Shown here in pieces: positions 61,949 through 64,000 of a DNA stretch of 64,000 nucleotides; positions within the stretch are counted from its first letter, which is position 1; every line of letters begins with the position of its first letter. Source of the DNA: Actinophytocola sp. (GTDB lineage Bacteria; Actinomycetota; Actinomycetes; Mycobacteriales; Pseudonocardiaceae); assembly GCF_009379765.1 (NCBI RefSeq), contig NZ_WHTD01000020.1, forward strand, positions 1 through 64,000, written 5' to 3'. A model generated the notes under the pieces. The model was not told the DNA's origin, did not search any database, and saw nothing but the letters and a program-made list of their open reading frames with translations. The position numbers and the translations under genes were made by a program.

Positions 61949-62329
61949 TCAGCGGCGGTAGTAGGCCGCGTACATCGCGGCCAGCTCCGCCCGTTGGTCC
62001 ACACTGGACTCTTCGCGGATCGTGCGGTTCAGGCCGGCCGGGAAGCCGTGCTTCACGACGCGGCGCTCACACGCGTCCTCCATGAAGCTCAGCGAGAAGT
62101 ACAGCGACAGGAGGTAGCCGAGGGCCACCATCGACAGGCGCAGGGAAAGCGGCCCGGGGACCAGCAGCGCCAGCCACCATCCGGCGAACATGACCTGCAC
62201 GCGGGCGAGGTGGCGGAAGACCCACGTGCCGCAGGTCAGGTCGTACAAGACCCACTCGTGGTACGCGGTCGGCAGCGTGCCGCCGACCGCGTACCACAGC
62301 CAGTGGAGCGGGCCCGGCCGCCGGCGCAT
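61949..62329 (-). CDS. DUF5313-like membrane protein
   Basis: A 126-residue protein. It begins [20 protein letters not shown] and has HEWVLYDLTCGTWVFRHLAR, the pattern I associate with DUF5313, followed by two membrane helices (about 45-85). Start ATG at 62329 shares one base with the metK stop. Function unknown; location after metK suggests co-transcription. Confidence 0.8.
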   Translation of the reverse strand: MRRRPGPLHWLWYAVGGTLPTAYHEWVLYDLTCGTWVFRHLARVQVMFAGWWLALLVPGPLSLRLSMVALGYLLSLYFSLSFMEDACERRVVKHGFPAGLNRTIREESSVDQRAELAAMYAAYYRR

Positions 62330-63531
62330 CAGGCCCCTGCGAGGGCCTTCAGCGCGTCGGCGCGGTCCGTACGCTCCCACGGGAGGTCCAGCTCCGGCCG
62401 GCCGAAGTGGCCGTACGCCGCCGTCTGGGCGTAGATCGGGCGCAGCAGGTCGAGGTCGCGGATGATCGCGGCCGGGCGGAGGTCGAAGACCTGGCCGATC
62501 GCCTGCTGGATCTTGGTCGGGTCGACGGTCTCGGTGCCGAACGTCTCGACGAACAGGCCTACCGGGGCGGCCTTGCCGATCGCGTACGCGATCTGGACCT
62601 CGATGCGGGTCGCGAGACCGGCGGCGACCGCGTTCTTGGCCACCCAGCGCATGGCGTACGCGGCCGAGCGGTCGACCTTCGACGGGTCCTTGCCGGAGAA
62701 CGCGCCACCACCGTGCCGGGCCATGCCGCCGTAGGAGTCGACGATGATCTTGCGGCCGGTGAGGCCGGCGTCACCCATGGGGCCGCCGACGACGAAGCGG
62801 CCGGTCGGGTTGACCAGCAGCCGGACCTTGTCGGTGTCGAGGTCGAGCTGAGCCAGCTCCGGCTTCACGACCTGCTCGAGCACGTCGACGGTGAGCAGCT
62901 TCTCCAGGTCGACGCCGTCCGCGTGCTGGGACGAGACGACGACCGTGTCGAGGCGGACCGGCTGGTCGCCCGCGTACTCGATGGTGACCTGCGTCTTGCC
63001 GTCCGGCCGCAGGTACGGCAGCGTGCCGTTCTTGCGGACCTCGGTGAGCCGCTGGGCCAGCCGGTGCGCCAGCGCGATCGGCAGCGGCATCAGCTCCGGC
63101 GTGTCGGTGCACGCGTAGCCGAACATGAGGCCCTGGTCGCCGGCACCCTGCTTGGCGATCTCGTCCTCTTCGTTCTCGACCCGCGACTCGTAGGCGGTGT
63201 CCACGCCCTGCGCGATGTCCGGCGACTGCGCGCCGATCGCGATGTTGACACCGCAGGAGTTGCCGTCGAAGCCCTTGGCCGACGAGTCGTAGCCGATCTT
63301 CAGGATGGTGTCGCGCACCAGGCTCGGGATGTCCGCGTAGGCCTCGGTGGTCACCTCACCCGCGACGTGCACCTGGCCGGTGGTGATCATGGTCTCCACG
63401 GCGACCCGCGATCGCGGGTCCTTGGACAGCAGCGCGTCCAGGATCGAGTCGCTGATCGCGTCACAGATCTTGTCGGGGTGCCCTTCGGTCACCGACTCGC
63501 TGGTAAACAGCCTGCTTGCGGACTCCGTCAC
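62329..63531 (-). CDS. metK: S-adenosylmethionine synthetase
   Basis: Makes SAM from methionine and ATP (400 residues). It shows [31 protein letters not shown] (ATP binding), [20 protein letters not shown] and [17 protein letters not shown] at 63531 gives the usual N-terminus ([12 protein letters not shown]); an upstream TTG at 63546 is less likely. It follows coaBC after 66 bp on the same strand. Confidence 0.97.
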   Translation of the reverse strand: MTESASRLFTSESVTEGHPDKICDAISDSILDALLSKDPRSRVAVETMITTGQVHVAGEVTTEAYADIPSLVRDTILKIGYDSSAKGFDGNSCGVNIAIGAQSPDIAQGVDTAYESRVENEEDEIAKQGAGDQGLMFGYACTDTPELMPLPIALAHRLAQRLTEVRKNGTLPYLRPDGKTQVTIEYAGDQPVRLDTVVVSSQHADGVDLEKLLTVDVLEQVVKPELAQLDLDTDKVRLLVNPTGRFVVGGPMGDAGLTGRKIIVDSYGGMARHGGGAFSGKDPSKVDRSAAYAMRWVAKNAVAAGLATRIEVQIAYAIGKAAPVGLFVETFGTETVDPTKIQQAIGQVFDLRPAAIIRDLDLLRPIYAQTAAYGHFGRPELDLPWERTDRADALKALAGA

Positions 63532-63597
63532 GACGTACCTACCCAATTCCTCGCCAGTAGTTGCGTAAAAGCGTACTGATTGGCCCTGGAGAACCCA

Positions 63598-64000
63598 TCA
63601 CGAGTGGATGAGCGCCACTACCGCGTCCCATATGTCGGACGCCATGTGCGACTTGCTACCGAGCGCGACGGCCCGTTCCGCACCGTCGGCGGACAGTAGC
63701 CATCCCGCGTTGTCCTCCACCTCGAAGGCCATGCCCTCGCCGACCGCGTTGACCACGAGCAGGTCGCAGCCCTTGCGCTTCAGCTTGGCCCGCGCGTGCT
63801 CGAGCACATCGCCCGCGCTGTCGCCCGTCTCGGCCGCGAAGCCCACGATGACCTGGCCGGCCGACCGCTTCCGGACGAGCTCCGCCAGCACGTCCGGGTT
63901 GCGGGTCAGCGCGACCGGGGCGGGGTCGCGGTCGGTCTTCTTGATCTTGTACTCGGCCCGGTCGGTGGGCCGGAAGTCGGCGACCGCGGCGGCCATCACG
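63598..64000 (-). CDS. coaBC: CoaBC phosphopantothenoylcysteine synthetase/decarboxylase, 3' part only
   Basis: The C-terminal 133 residues of CoaBC, cut by the window edge. The visible part is the CoaB synthetase domain: AAAVADFRP, YKIKKTDRDP, LTRNPDVLAEL, VGFAAETGD and DLLVVNAVGEGMAFEV. It acts in CoA synthesis, ligating cysteine to phosphopantothenate. The start lies outside the window. Confidence 0.93.
   Translation of the reverse strand, partial: VMAAAVADFRPTDRAEYKIKKTDRDPAPVALTRNPDVLAELVRKRSAGQVIVGFAAETGDSAGDVLEHARAKLKRKGCDLLVVNAVGEGMAFEVEDNAGWLLSADGAERAVALGSKSHMASDIWDAVVALIHS

Overview
The window is very GC-rich, densely packed chromosomal DNA of an actinomycete, most likely a member of the Pseudonocardiales. 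This rests on the gene content and its order: rbpA, whiA-yvcK-rapZ-uvrC, sufR divergent from an mptB-like gene, a tkt-tal-pgi-zwf-opcA-pgl operon, gap-pgk-tpiA-secG, DUF5753/DUF397 pairs, and frequent GTG and TTG starts. It is mostly core housekeeping sequence. No rRNA, tRNA, CRISPR array, prophage or classical insertion sequence was seen.

Layout. 1-403: tandem 164-bp palindromic repeats that end at the stop codon of a two-component system (404-2343, minus). 2458-4204: a membrane protein and a small hypothetical gene. 4206-12094 (minus): the iron-sulfur assembly operon sufR-sufB-sufD-Rieske-sufC-sufS-sufU-sufT. Its SufB carries a 382-residue intein, sufT has a one-base frameshift, and a SufR-type operator lies on the sufR start codon. 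12277-19360: mannosyltransferase, ABC exporter, heme A synthase, fatty-acid desaturase and quinone oxidoreductase. 19395-24808: FKBP lipoprotein, an unfamiliar three-gene cassette (membrane protein, cupin-like protein, HD-domain protein), an ArsR/SRPBCC pair, inverted 21-bp arrays, and ctaB. 25006-33247: pentose-phosphate operon. 33522-37105: orphan histidine kinase, rbpA, secG and a secreted GH64 protein. 37124-45413 (minus): tpiA-pgk-gap, then whiA-yvcK-rapZ-uvrC. 45424-49407 (minus): DUF397/XRE pair, secreted SGNH hydrolase, Rieske lipoprotein, MazEF-like module and a small membrane protein. 49404-52749 (minus): rpe-ribE-ribBA-ribH, with small coupled ORFs at the junctions. 52943-56847 (minus): asparaginase, rsmB, fmt, def. 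56974-57212: truncated sigma-factor gene cut by the palindromic element. 57213-59200: frameshifted priA. 59238-64000: VOC protein, sigma-J-like factor, Crp regulator, metK and the 3' part of coaBC.

Most adjacent same-strand genes overlap by ATGA or GTGA, so translational coupling is the rule. The window supplies central carbon metabolism (pentose-phosphate genes and lower glycolysis), NADPH, Fe-S clusters, heme A, riboflavin, SAM, CoA and fMet processing.

The most unusual items are: (1) a family of about 25-codon ORFs filling the ribE/ribBA/ribH/PH-protein junctions, each overlapping its neighbours' stop and start codons; (2) a long palindromic repeat found at two distant loci, each time ending at the TAG stop of the facing gene; (3) intergenic facing arrays of short words with 21- or 22-bp periods; and (4) an over-represented word, TCCNNTGTGGA, inside genes. 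The two one-base frameshifts (sufT, priA) may be sequencing errors and should be checked first.
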